In this document: positions 45,315-57,221 of the stretch, in pieces
Layout: every line of letters starts with the position of its first letter
Numbering within the stretch: the first letter of the stretch is position 1
From: Clarkia xantiana subsp. parviflora
Taxonomy: Eukaryota; Streptophyta; Magnoliopsida; Myrtales; Onagraceae
Direction of reading: 5' to 3'
DNA: 64,000 nucleotides
Assembly (NCBI GenBank): GCA_036873135.1
Contig: JAPTYO010000002.1
Location: 47,111,452-47,175,451, forward strand
Made by a program: the position numbers and the translations under genes
The notes under the pieces: generated by a model
The model's database searches: none
Seen by the model: the letters and a program-made list of their open reading frames with translations, nothing else
What the model was told of the DNA's origin: nothing

Positions 45315-45911
45315 TGTTATATTACGGGGAGTAATCACTACGGATACTAAAACATGGTACAAGCTTGTAACCGAAATTATGCAGCGGAATAATCGCACAT
45401 ACCCCATTGAAGATATCTGTAGTCCCAAGAACGTGCTGTAGGGAGTTCGCGGTTCTCCGATTGGCACCAGTAGAGGTCCTCATGAGAGAAGCCTTACGTG
45501 GTATGGTTTCTACAGCAAAGCCTCAGATCGACTCTTTGGCAGGGATAGATCTCGGTAGTGTTTGCTCGAAAATTGGCACACCTTTGTTGGTGGCAAGGAG
45601 TTCGACCGAGTATGCTAGTGTGGGGTGGAGGGTTTTCTCTCTCAAACACTCTAATGAGGGAATTATGATTAAACCTAAAAATTCCCTAACACCTCTTATT
45701 TATAGGAAGAGTAAAGTTGACAAAAGTCCACTTTAACCCTTCTAATAAATTCGGCCGGCCACTAGTATAGGGAGGCCCAATTTTGGGCCTCTCATGTTAA
45801 TAGGGATTTGGGTCCATCCCAATTACACTAATGTGACATTACCCAAGTTCATTAGGTAAACTATACATATTATGGGCTACAAATTACGACGCCCATCACC
45901 ATATGCTAATA
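45315..45911 (-). repeat. 3' LTR of copia E
   Basis: 597 bp, TGTTATATTACGGGG to CATATGCTAATA on the plus strand. The promoter reads CCTATAAATAAGAGG on the minus strand (about 45700). Confidence 0.9.
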
Positions 45912-46991
45912 GCTCCCACTCGCCGGAATGGGAGGGTGCCTATTAATGTATTGTTTTCTAAATCAGTATCAACATTTCACTCTTTCAATCTTGACCTTGC
46001 TTCTAAGTAGTTCATACGAGGTTTGCCGTGCGACCGGCGAACACGACGGGCATTGTGCTACTCATCTGTTAGGAGTGTTGCAGCGCTCGCGGAACGTTTT
46101 ATCCTAGGTCAACTAATAATTCTCCTTTTGCCTAGTTTCCACATAGGAATACTTCTCCAAGGCCTCCGTACAAGTATTCACAACCTTCAACTAATATCCG
46201 GTTGGTGGCCACCTAGTGAATACAAGAGTCAGTGAATTATAGGCGAACTTGACCATCCCCATCGCTCATATCCTCAGTCAGACCCAACCGGTTTCCAAAG
46301 ACGTGGTCAATTGGCCTTTTTGTTCAGCACCACGCTCGTACGCCGGGAAGCGAGCATTGAGCCAGACCTTAGATATGAGTTCTGAGTCCATAAGGATACT
46401 TCGGGCGCCTCTTCATAAGGCTCCCGGGATCAACACACGCTCAAGGTGAAGAAGTTTGCGCCCACTAGAATCCCAAAGATCCTTATCTAGCACAACCAAG
46501 TTGTGACCCCGTGGTCGAACGTGGCACGCGTAGTATGAAGCACGCGTCGATAGCATACCTGAACTTTTAAGTTGACAGGATAAGGGATATGTCAATCATG
46601 CAATCGCAGATTTTTATCTGACCCAGAATGTGGTTTAATGATGAACGAAGTTCATCACGGTGATGTGCAAAACGAAGGTCATGTCGAATATCTTCGGAAC
46701 AAGATAATTGTCTTGCGTAATCAGGTTTATCCCCCTGATTCTTAGCCATTCTTGCTTGGTAGAAGCCTCATTCCACCACAAGATGACTATACCTGTGTGA
46801 CGAGGTAAGGCCCACATTCGAAATAGTTTCGGCAGAGGATTGCGTCCTCCTACGAATTAGTTTATAGACCGTAAATCTGATGTATTCAAACATTATGATG
46901 TCGATGGATCATAAACTCGTTAGAAATTCTCTCGTTTATTAAAATGTAACCTTTAATCATCAAAATGTTATCACAAATACTATGCCACATA
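45912..46991 (-). other. 3' untranslated region of copia E
   Basis: It starts next to the LTR with GCTCCCACTCGCCGG (the polypurine tract in reverse). It contains the antisense frame 46249-46449 (MTIPIAHILSQTQPVSKDVV). Collinear with the 3' UTRs of C1, C2 and D. Confidence 0.75.
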
Positions 46992-48430
46992 TTAAACCCT
47001 ACGCAATCCAAGCAGTTTTACGTGCTTTTCGAATATTTCCCTGTGTAGTGGTTTAGTTAATGGGTCCGCAACCATGTCGTCAGTGGACAAGTATTCCATA
47101 GTGATAATATTGTCTTCTACCATAGATTTAACATAAAAGTATTTCACATCAATGTGTTTGGTCATACTATGGTACTTTGGATTCTTAACTGCCGCAATAG
47201 CCGCCTGACTGTCATAGTATACCATGACGGGTTTACTCCCGTCTTTGATATCAAGTAGTGCAGTAACAAGCCTTTTCAGCCAGACTGCTTCTTGTGCGTT
47301 TTTAGAGAGAGCTACGAATTCTGATTCCATTGTAGACAGCGCGCCACAGGTTTGCTTCTTGCTCGTCCATGAAATGGCGGCATTAGAAAGGAGAAATACT
47401 CCCCCTGTGGTGGACTTACGATCATCTGGATCGCCACCATGGTCGGCGTCACTGTACTCAGTCAATTCTAACTTCCTGCCCTCATAGCACAGAGCGTAGT
47501 CGGCAGTACCTTTCAGATGACGAAAAATTCGTTTTTCCGCCTTTAAATGTTGATAGCCAGGATCTGATTGGAATCGTGTTACTTGGCCCACGGCGTAACT
47601 AATGTCCGGACGGGTGCATTGCATGGCGTACATGAGACTTCCGACCATACTCAAGTACTCTGCAGCCTTCATATGTTCACGCTCTGCCAGGTTCTTGGGG
47701 TCGTCACGTTTTGACAGTGCGCACCCATATACAACCGGCGTATCCGCGGGTTTGGCATCTTGCATTCTTAACCTTTTCAACAATTTGTCGATATAGGTTT
47801 CTTGAGATAGACATAATTTCCGGGTAGCTCTATCTCTAGCAATTTTAATGCCTAAGATATATGTGGCCTCTCCCATATCTTTCATCTCAAACACAGATAC
47901 CAACTAGGACTTTGACTTGTTCGTAAAACTCACATCATTTGTGGGAATGAGTATATCATGCACGTATAAGGTTAAGATGACATACTAAGACCCGGAGGTC
48001 TTATAGTACACGCACGGGTCCTCAGGAAGATTCACGTATCCGTTTCCTATGATTTCCTCGTGGAATATGTGGTACCATTGCCGAGACGATTTTTTAAGAC
48101 CGTAAATGGACCTTTGGAGTTTATAAACTTTACGTTCGTTACCAGGAGTAATTAAAATTTTCGGTTTCTCCATATAGATCTCTCCCTTCCAGGTTTCCGA
48201 GGAGGAATGCAGTATTAACACTCATTTGGTGCAGCTCGAATCCGACACTTGCGACCAGGACCATTTTGGCCCTAACCGTGGTTTTACGCACAGTCAGTAA
48301 GTGTGATTCGTCAAAGTCCACTCCGTGGATTTGGGTTTATCCTTTCACAACTAGTCGGCTTTTAAACCGTCCGACTTTTCCATCAGTGATGAACCCTTTT
48401 CGGGACCCATCTCATCCTTACGCTCCTGTG
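46992..48430 (-). pseudogene. Reverse transcriptase and RNase H of copia E
   Basis: 303 open residues (47903-46992) cover the RT C-terminus and RNase H: VFEMKDMGEATYILGIKIAR, TRPDISYAVGQVTRFQS, YSDADHGGDPDDRKSTTGG, ESEFVALSKNAQEAVWLKRL, YYDSQAAIAAVKNP, KLLGLRRV. Upstream is a stop at about 47905, and the YVDD box reads YVHD (about 47960-47971), losing a catalytic Asp. Earlier RT parts (RSIYGLKKSSRQWYHIF; 48321-48139) are frameshifted. Confidence 0.88.
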
Positions 48431-49020
48431 GTTAATAGGTAAATCAACAAAGACTATAAGGTCTTTCATTTAGGAGATCATTCTCGTTTTATTATTTTCA
48501 ATGCTAGTTAAACCGTTTCTGGTTCGTCTACCGATGTCAGAGTGAGGTTATCACCCTTATTACTGGGATACTTCTTTGAAGAAGTTCGATGCCTTCAATC
48601 GTATCTAGGCTCGTCAATCCCATCTTGAGTCTGAACGATACTCCCACTCGGAATAATGCTTCTTTTTGGAGCATCACTCCCACTGGGAATAAGAGCAGTG
48701 CTCGAACCATGACCTACAACTTCCCTTTAATGACCTCTCAGTCTCGGGATTTTATCTCCGAGATTGAATTCCTTGATCACCAGGACCTGGAACCGAGTCT
48801 GGTCAGATCACTCCCACTGGAAACAATTGGTATCAATGAAAGATGTGGTATTATTTGATTATTTTCATCCAGCGATTCAACATCCATCATGAATATCTGG
48901 TTCAACATGATTCGTCCTATCGACAACAGTGATTTTCGTGCGGTAGAGGGTGTAATCCTCCCACTGGATCTATTATGACAATGTTTCCATTATCATTTAC
49001 CATATCATTCACTTGGGTTG
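48431..49020 (-). pseudogene. RT N-terminus and linker of copia E
   Basis: Decayed, with CTCCCACTCGGAATAA and CTCCCACTGGGAATAA motifs in reverse of the C2 linker. No open frame of note. Confidence 0.5.
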
Positions 49021-50286
49021 CCGGTTCAAGTCTTTCTCCCACTCGAATTAATTGGGACCTAAATTTCAATGTTAAACTGCATCTTTTAATCAAGATTATA
49101 TCTGTTTAAATTTCCATGCATTGAAAGTTCATCCTCAAGAGGTGTAATTTATTACGTTCGACCACGTTACCATTTTCAAAGCTATAAACATATATGTTCA
49201 AAGAGTAGTCACTTTACTCTTTGTCCGAATACTTGTTTAATGCACCATTTTAATGTCGCATGATGATATGATTTAACTCATTATCATTCTTTAGCTTCAT
49301 GGTGCAGTGTCGTTAACCGATTTTATTGGAACAAAGTCTTACATAAATGTGAGTAATCTTTCTCTCATCCCAGAGGGATCGAATGATAGATTGACTCTAA
49401 CATTATGTGATTCAAACTTTGCTATATGAAGTGGTGTGAAATGAATGCCTAGTACGACTTTCGTTCAAGGCTAGTAGAAGAGATATCGTTCAACCGACTT
49501 CATTCTTCTTTGTTTGCAAACTTATTTCAGAGATTTTATCCCATCTCCGAACTGAGCGTTTAGGTTTTCACCTTGTGCATCAGTTGATACTTTTACAAGG
49601 TCGGAGTAGCTTTTGAAGCATACTTGTTTCCGTGTAAATGTTATCAATAAGTCATTCCGAAAGGGATGCAAACAAAAATCCAGCATTTATTCATCAAAGA
49701 ACTTCATTATCAAATTTGTACTTTGAAACGATGTGTTCCGTCTTTCGAGGTCCACATGTACGCAATAAGGCGTTATTTACCAAGGTTTAACCCTAAGGTA
49801 AAATCGTTTCGTTTCCAAATTTTAATCAAACTTATAATCTAATCGGTTTTTTACCTGATAATTATTAATTATTTCATTTAATGGAGTAGTAATAATTAAG
49901 AAAGAAATATAATCGGTTCATTCTTAGAGCTACGCAATTGATGGATTTTAATGGCATTTTTATTTTACTCAAATAATTAGAATATGGTGGAGACTTATGG
50001 TTATGTTTGATTCGGCGATTATTCATAGCCTTATGTTTCGGTGTTTATTGTAATTTCGGATCGATCCCGTTTAACCGGGTCAATTAATCTTGATAAGTAG
50101 ATCACATTTCGAGTCGAATGGAGGCTACTTTATCCAATAAATCCGAAAATCATCAACCAAAATTCAAATTTTAAATTAACAAATAAGAAATTCAACATAA
50201 ACAATACTAAGGTCCAAGATCTCCAACTTGAAGCATTTGCGAAGAGGAACATGGATGAACAGTCTTTACCACGTTCTGCAGTGTAC
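49021..50286 (-). other. Conserved non-coding spacer, copia E
   Basis: Reverse of the C1 and C3 spacer: ACTCCATTAAATGAAATAA, CGATGTGTTCCGTCTTTCGAGG (about 49731 onward), TCTAACATTATGTGA (49396). About 1.27 kb. No gene. Confidence 0.65.
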
Positions 50287-50379
50287 CTGAAATGAATTCA
50301 TAAGTGAATTATATCAGTTGTCTTGCATGGGTATAAAACGTTTTTACGGTTTTATGTATGTGTGGTAAACGATTCGTAC
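50287..50379 (-). other. Candidate intron after gag, copia E
   Basis: Minus-strand donor CAAG/GTACGAATCG, acceptor AATTCATTTCAG/G, 93 bp. This is the best-formed of the four copies. Confidence 0.55.
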
Positions 50380-51033
50380 CTTGTAGGTACTGTAATCATG
50401 GTGGTTATCGCACCGGATCATCGTTTGGACCTTTTAACTTTTCAGCATTTCAATGAATCTCTCATCGAATGCCTCTTGTTTTTCAGGAAAGTTTTCTTCT
50501 TCATGATCCGCTTTGGATAGATCCATCGTCATCTTAATTGATGTGATCTGACGCGTGAGACCTTCTTCATCTGCGAACCATGAAACAGGAAACATTTTCA
50601 TGACTTTCCTTGCCCTTATCCTTGTGTCTACTTCTTCAGTGGGAGCACGATCGGTTATAACACCGTCATCACTGCATAGAATATTGTAATATTCCGCCAT
50701 CAAGGCTTTAGCTTCAGCGGCCTTCCCCCCACCATAACGAAGGTATATGGCGCACCAAACATGTAGTGCACTGATTTGTGAAATCCAAATTTCAGCTTCA
50801 ATTGTCAGCTGCGAGAGGATTATCTCTCGTGCCTTAAGATCTCTCCTAAACCTCTTATTGTTCATGCTTTCATGTGGATTCCCATATTCGTCCATTTTCA
50901 TCCTTTCCTCTTGCGGACTGACTAAGTCAACAAGTTCTGCAGCAGTTAGCATATCCCTGACATTCATTTTCCATGCATCATAATCCATGCCATCCAGATT
51001 GCAAGGCTTGTAGAAGCGAACCTATCCAGCCAT
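50380..51033 (-). pseudogene. gag of copia E, nearly open
   Basis: The ATG at 51033 is followed by a stop at codon 4. From 50988 the frame is open for 184 residues (MDYDAWKMNVRDMLTAAELV; SMNNKRFRRDLKAREIILSQ; YGGGKAAEAKALMAEYYN; FPVSWFADEEGLTRQI; EAFDERFIEMLKS) into the intron donor region. The best template for the derived gag of this subfamily. No zinc knuckle is seen, so RNA binding may rely on another part. Confidence 0.72.
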
Positions 51034-51674
51034 GAAAACTAACACTTTGATGATTATGCAAAAATCAGGGAGACAATAACATTTTGAGAAAGAATTGCAT
51101 ACATCGGATATCTATTAAGATGGAATACGACAAATAATGATTCCTCAGTCATCTAAACCAAACCGACCACCAGTAAACCAATGGAAGGGGGTTGTGAAAG
51201 AGTTCACGTTATCGTCGTCTTCAATCCAATAGATCAGTCTTTTAAAACAGTTTTATCGCAAATTACCGGAACGGGAATTTTAAAATAAGCATACCCGATC
51301 TTGGCTTTCCCAAGGCCCTTTTATGTTTTAAAAAAATTTCCGATGAATTTACATCATGTATATACAATTCTACATTCCATGTAAATTATCATACGCAAGT
51401 AACATTCATCTCACAAACCACACACATGCTTACGCGTCATGCGTCTAATGTTCCGAGGAACTCATGCCTGCATACATAATTATACTTTCGAAGTAAATTA
51501 TCACATGCAGCTACATCCTTAACATTCTAGCATACGTGTCAAAAATGGAACATCTACATCAATCATACACATTTGGCGAGTAGTTTTTTATTTTAAAATA
51601 ATTTTAAACATTAGGGGCTGATTTGTAATTCATGCTTATATTTAATTTCGCAACATCTAGACATGAATCCTAGG
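51034..51674 (-). other. Leader of copia E, gag-proximal part
   Basis: Collinear with D 9821-10232 and 27861-28118. Ends with CTAGG (51670-51674), the duplicated target of family A. Confidence 0.8.
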
Positions 51675-52438
51675 TGTTGGGATCAAAATGATGTGGCCTT
51701 GAACTTCAGGGAATGGACTTCCAAGTATCGCCTAGGACTTAGCTCTCGAACGCAAAGTTTTCCTCTAAGAGGTTATGTGGGGCGAGAACCTGAAAAAGGG
51801 GTGGGGATGGCCCCTGATTCCACTCCGAAGCTTAAGTCAGTAATGGATTTGAGAGTAATAATATAAGAACGTATTTAGAACTGACTGAATGTAATGAAAT
51901 AAATAGAAATAGTCCCTATTTATAGGGAAAAGTTACCGACTTTATATGGCGGTTACCCTCCTTGGGGGGTTTCTCTTCAGAGTCGGTCAAGCAGGTGACA
52001 AGTAGGTCACCACCTGTCTTTACTTCTAGAGGAAAGTTTCCTCCGATGACGGTTGAAGCAGGTCGCCACCTGTGTTTACATCCGGAGGAAGGTTTCCTCT
52101 GATGATAGTGACAAGCAGGTCGCCACCTGTCTTTACCTTCGAAGGAAGGTTTCTTCTATTGATAGTGACCAGCAGGTCGCCACTTGTCTTTACCTTCGAA
52201 GGAAGGTTTCTTCTGATGATAATGATAAGCTGGTCGCCACCTGTCTTTACCTTCGAAGGAAGGTTTCTCCTAGTGGCGGGCAGTCGTACTTTGGAAGTCG
52301 ACTTTTTCATAAGTTGTCGTCGACCTTTCATCCCTATCTCGTTAAGACGAGTCAAAAAGGTCGACGACTCTTCTTTCCCTGCCCTTTTAACATACTTGAC
52401 TCTTGTACTTAATATAGAGTTTTAATCATAACCCAACA
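51675..52438 (-). repeat. 3' LTR of family A
   Basis: 764 bp, TGTTGGGATC to AACCCAACA. About five 57-bp tandem units at 51985-52275 (core GCAGGTCGCCACCTGTCTTT). The promoter CCTATAAATAGGG reads on the minus strand near 51916. Because 57 is a multiple of three, several long frames cross it. They are not genes. Confidence 0.95.
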
Positions 52439-52456
52439 ATTGCCCCCGAGACATGA
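52439..52456 (-). other. Polypurine tract, family A
   Basis: CATGTCTCGGGGGCAAT directly before the 3' LTR on the minus strand. Compare TTGGGGGCAAG and TCGGGGGCATG in family B. Confidence 0.75.
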
Positions 52457-52556
52457 ATCCTTTCTCTTTATTTATAATATAAGGGGAAGGGGTCGTGTCG
52501 AGTATTACCTTTCTATCTTGTTGTATGGCCTCCAATTCCGCTTTATCGTTCTCTTC

Positions 52557-53010
52557 GACGGATGATGACTTTCGGAAGTCGAGGAGTCAGTTAAGACTGC
52601 TCCTTAATCGTCACTGACTGTATGAAGTCTAGGAGTCAGTTAAGACTGCTCCTTTGTAGATGGCGACTTTCGGAAGTCGAGGAGTCAGTTAAGACTGCTC
52701 CTTAATCGTCGCCGATTGTATGAAGTCGAGGAGTCAGTTAAGACTGCTCCTTTGTAGATGGCGACTTTTTGAAGTCGAGGAGTCAGTTAAGACTGCTCCT
52801 TAATCGTCGCCGACTGTATGAAACGGAGTCAGTTAAGACTGCTCCTTTGTAGAAGGCGACTTTCGGAAGTCGAGGAGTGTGTTAAGACTGCTCCTTAATC
52901 GTCCCCGACTGTATGAATTCGAGGATTCAGTTAAGACTGCTCCTTTGTAGATAGCGACTTTCGGAAGTCGAGGAGTCAGTTCATACTGCTCCTTAATCGT
53001 CGCCGTTCCT
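52557..53010 (-). repeat. 98-bp tandem array (two 49-bp half units)
   Basis: GAAGTCGAGGAGTCAGTTAA recurs every 49 bp, alternating tails CTTAATCGTCGCCGACTG and CTTTGTAGATGGCGAC. Full units are 98 bp (TTCGG at 52571 and 52669; GAAGTCG at 52673 and 52771). About 4.6 units. It adjoins the 77-bp array but shares no obvious sequence with it. Confidence 0.92.
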
Positions 53011-53025
53011 AAGCTTTGATCGACA

Positions 53026-55265
53026 TTTTGGGCACATAATGGTCGACAACCGATTTGGAGGTCTTCGATCGAATTGTTGCCGCACCTAGGCTTTAGTCGC
53101 CATTTTGGGCACATAATGGTGGACAACCAATTTGGAGGTCTTCGATCGAATTGTCGCCGCACCTAGGCTTTAGTCGCCATTTTGGGCACATAATGTTCGA
53201 CAACCGATTTGGAGGTCTTCGATCAAATTGTCGCCGCACCTAGGCTTTAGTCGCCATTTTGGGCACATAAGGGTCGACAACCGATTTGGAGGTCTTCGAT
53301 CGAATTGTCGCCGCACCTAGGCTTTAGTCGCCATTTTGGGCACATAATGGTCGACAACCGATTTGGAGGTCTTCGATCGAATTGTCGCCGCACCTAGGCT
53401 TTAGTCGCCATTGGGCACATAATGGTCGACAACCTATTTGGAGGTCTTCGATCGAATTGTCGCCGCACCTAGGCTTTAGTCGCCATTTTGGGCACATAAT
53501 GGTCGACAACCGATTTGGAGGTCTTCGATCGAATTGTCTCCGCACCTAGGCTTTAGTCGCCATTTTGGGCACATAATGGTCGACACCCGATTTGGAGGTC
53601 TTCAATCGAATTGTCGCCGCACCTAGGCTTTAGTCGCCATTTTGGGCACATAATGGTCGACAACTGATTTGGAGGTCTTCGATCGAATTGTCGCCGCACC
53701 TAGGCCTTAGTCGCCATTTTGGGCACATAATGGTCGACAACCGATTTGGAGGTCTTCGATCAAGTTGTCGCCGCATCTAGGCTTTAGTCGCCATTTTTGG
53801 CACATAATGGTCGACAATCGATTTGCAGGTCTTCGATCGAATTGTCGCCACACCTAGGCTTTAGTCGCCATTTTGGGCACATAATGTTCGACAACCGATT
53901 TGGAGGTCTTCGATCGAATTGTCGCCGCACCTAGGCTTTAGTCGCCATTTTGGGCACATAATGGTCGACAACCGATTTGGAGGTCTTCGATCGAATTGTC
54001 GCCGCACCTAGGCTTTAGTCGCCATTTAGGGCACATAATGGTCGACAACCGATTTGGAGATCTTCGATCGAATTGTCGCCGCACCTAGGCTTTAGTCGTC
54101 ATTGGGCACATAATGGTCGACAACCGATTTGGAGGTCTTCGATCGAATTGTCGCCGCACCTAGGCTTTAGTCGCCATTTTGGGCACATAATGGTCGACAA
54201 CCGATTTGGAGGTTATAGATCGAATTGTCGCCGCACCTAGGCTTTAGTCGCCATTTTGGGCACATAATGGTCGACACCCGATTTGGAGGTCTTCGATCGA
54301 ATTGTCGCCGCACCTAGGCTTTAGTCGCCATTTTGGGCACATAATGGTCGACAACCGATTTGGAGGTCTTCGATCGAATTGTCGCCGCACCTAGTCTTTA
54401 GTCGCCATTTTGGGCACATAATGGTCGACAACCGATTTGGAGGTCTTCGATCGAATTGTCGCCGCACTTAGGTTTTAGTCGCCATTTTGGGCACATAATG
54501 GTCGACAATCAATTTGCAGGTCTTCGATCGAATTGTCGCCACACCTAGGCTTTAGTCGCCATTTTGGGCACATAATGTTCGACAACCGATTTGGAGGTCT
54601 TTGATCGAATTGTCGCCGCACCTAGGCTTTAGTCGCCATTTTGGGCACATAATGGTCGACAACCGATTTGGAGGTCTTCGATCGAATTGTCGCCGCACTT
54701 AGGTTTTAGTCGCCATTTTGGGCACATAATGGTCGACAATCGATTTGCAGGTCTTCGATCGAATTGTCGCCACACCTAGGCTTTAGTCGCCATTTTGGGC
54801 ACATAATGTTCGACAACCGATTTGGAGGTCTTTGATCGAATTTTCGCCGCACCTAGGCTTTAGTCGCCATTTTGGGCACATAAGGGTCGACAACCGATTT
54901 GGAGGTCTTCGATCGAATTGTCGCCTCACCTAGGCTTTAGTCGCCATTTTGGGCACATAATGGTCGACAACCGATTTGGAGATCTTCGATCGAATTGTCG
55001 CCACACCAAGGCTTTAGTCGCCATTTTGGGCACATAATGTTCGACAACCGATTTGGAGGTATTCGATCGAATTTTCGCCGCACCTAGGCTTTAGTCGCCA
55101 TTTTGGGCACATAAGGGTCGACAACTGATTTGGAGGTCTTCGATCGAATTGTCGCCGCACCTAGGCTTTAGTCGCCATTTTGGGCACATAATGGTCGACA
55201 ACCGATTTGGAGATCTTCGATCGAATTGTCGCCGCACCTAGGCTTTAGTCGCCATTGGGCACATA
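53026..55265 (-). repeat. 77-bp tandem array, about 29 copies
   Basis: The unit holds GGTCGACAACCGATTTGGAG and CGCACCTAGGCTTTAGTCGC. Starts at 53041, 53118 and 53195 show an exact 77-bp period. A few units lack 3-4 bases (CCATTGGGC). Variants such as CAATCGATTTGCAGG recur at spaced intervals, suggesting multi-unit amplification. It lies between protease and 3' LTR, as in hypervariable 3' regions known from Tat/Ogre elements. No spacers, so not CRISPR. Confidence 0.96.
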
Positions 55266-55706
55266 ATAGGTATCTAACCTGTCTTCCGAGTCGTCGACCT
55301 TTCTGAGTGATTTGGCTGATATCAGATTTTGGATGGTCGATTCGTGACTTTGGGAAGATCATTCTTTAAGAACTTCAAGTAATCGATCCGTCTGAGTGAT
55401 TTAGTGGATATCAGGCCGTTAGCGATCCTCGAGTTCTTCTGTACTGCAAGTAGTCGATCTCTCTAAATGATTTTACTGATATCAGATGTTTTGATGATCG
55501 AATTTTGAGTTCTATTATCAGTCCTGAATCTTACAAAGAAAAAGCATCATAGAACAAACATTAGCCTTAAAAATAAGCGAAATTATTTTCTTATTAGGGC
55601 ACCGTTTCTATGACTTCTCTCCGTCTTATCGAACTGACGTAACATCGTCGAGATGCAGTTTGATCACCTCTCACTTCCCCTATCCCGTGCGGTGTCGGGA
55701 ATTTCA
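55266..55706 (-). repeat. Degenerate triplicate before the 77-bp array
   Basis: Three diverged copies of a GA-CTNTCTGAGTGATTTNG-TGATATCAG block lie near 55290, 55390 and 55457. After them is about 200 bp without recognisable content. Confidence 0.55.
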
Positions 55707-56050
55707 TTACTTGATTAGCTGTTGAGGGATTATCCGGTGAGGATTAAGAGTCGTTCTTCCAATAATGGCATTGTATGCCGAGGCGGCGTCCACAACTACG
55801 AATAGCATGTCTACGGTTAGAGTCGTCTTCTCTTTTCCCAGAACCATTGGGAGTTTGATAGCGCCCATTGGATAGGTGGTCCTTCCGGCAAATCCTATGA
55901 GAGGAAAGTCGACCTTCAGGAGATCCCTCTGTGTTAATCCCAGACTCTGGAAAGCTTCGTAAAAAAGTATATCGGTCGAGCTTCCACTGTCGATTAGAAT
56001 TCTTTTGACTTTATAAGTGGCGATCAGTAGAGTGACCACCAGAGTATCTT
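55707..56050 (-). pseudogene. Retropepsin-type protease of family A
   Basis: It would cut gag precursors. The frame ending at 55707 has LIDSGSSTDILFYEAFQSLG, with the catalytic Asp codon at 55991-55989, then FPLIGFAGRTTYPMGAIKLP and AYNAIIGRTTLN, the second conserved block. The protease itself is open, but it is in a different frame from the gag C-terminus, so one frameshift separates them. No pol follows. Confidence 0.85.
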
Positions 56051-56572
56051 CATGTGGTTGATCTATTTTTGCAAGACCTTTGATCGTAAAACTAATGGTC
56101 TTGAGGTCGGGTTCCCGAGGTCTCTTCCCCATTACTGCGCTGTGGATATTTGTGCAGCGTACACTTCTCGAGTCGAATTTGTTCCTCCTCCTGCAGCGAA
56201 TCCTCCGGCAATGAAATTTATCGTTCTTGGAGCGGGATGGTCGGGTGGAGGGGATCGAGAGTCTTCCCTTGGGCTTCGATCCCGCTTTTTTGGAATATTG
56301 GAGGCCTTCTTGACAAATTTCAACAGTTTGCCCCTTTGTATAAGGGCTTATATATCTTGCTTTAAGATGATACACTCTTTTGTATCGTGCCCCCGTGTTT
56401 GATGGTAACGACAATAGGCGCTCATTTGGTGGCCCATCAGGTTCTTCTTTATGGGTGGCGGGTGGCTAAGGCGAAGCTTTTCCATTTCGTGGAGTACCAC
56501 CGCTACATTGTGTGTAAGAGGATTGAACTTTTTTGGGATAAGAGTTAGGATTTATTATTCCCAGACGGTTTC
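56051..56572 (-). pseudogene. gag C-terminus of family A with zinc knuckle
   Basis: The knuckle C-X2-H-X4-H-X4-C is at 56413-56372 (CRYHQTRGHDTKEC), then KFVKKASNIPKKRDRSP and TINFIAGGFAAGGGTNSTRE in the same frame. This is the linker typical of Tat-like gag-protease. It is joined to 57222 once the solo LTR is removed. Confidence 0.78.
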
Positions 56573-57221
56573 TGTTAAGTTCGTTTCCACTTGGGTAACT
56601 TCGGGCTTCTCTCCCACGAACAGGCTCGGGATGTGTGCACATGAACGGGTATATGTCCGTATGCCGCGAACCTTGAGACACGATCCTCGAACCGGTCTTC
56701 AACTTCCCGACTTTGATCTCTCGAGCTCCGGGTCCTACACAAGGGGCAGTAACCAGCGTGGAAGAGGCGGGAATGCTGGTTGGGCCCTCTCTGACGCTCA
56801 AGTCATAATCTTTAGAGAGAGAAAACCTTTTAGAGAGAAGTCAGAGCACAAAATGACAGAATGAGGGAATTGTTTAAAATGGGAGACATAGGTCCCTATT
56901 TATAGGGAACCAAAGGATCGTGCCCGGTTTTGAACGGTTTGATACCGGCATAAAGGAAAATGTATACCGTCATCAAGGTGGACTAAGCGCGCACTGACTT
57001 CTCGTACTTGGCAAAATAATCGGGATAAGCGCGCGGAATATGTCGGTAATCCGGACCTACCCGGATTGTCTAGCAATCCGGAAGTCCCCCGGTCCGGGTA
57101 CTGCGCGTATTCCAGACCGATTTGGACTTGGGTTTCTGCGGAAAAGTTCTTTTACGGGTTTTGGAGTATTTTGTGATGCCCGAAATATAAATACGAACCC
57201 GAATTGGACAAATATTTAACA
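56573..57221 (-). repeat. Solo LTR inserted in family A gag, related to F
   Basis: 649 bp, TGTTAAGTTC to ATATTTAACA on the plus strand. GTTTC flanks both sides (56568-56572, 57222-57226). On the minus strand it has CCTATAAATAGGGACC (about 56900), CTCTCTCTAAAG and GCGTCAGAGAGGGC, as in the F LTR at 63225-63360. It formed by recombination between two LTRs of an inserted element. Confidence 0.92.

Noticed and set aside
52026..52412. Open frames of 109-119 residues in the family A LTR, also at 58743-59106
   Set aside because: The 57-bp period is a multiple of three, so several frames stay open. They lie in the promoter region of an LTR.
53026..55265. CRISPR-like regular array
   Set aside because: Units are contiguous 77-bp tandem repeats with no unique spacers, inside a plant LTR retrotransposon.
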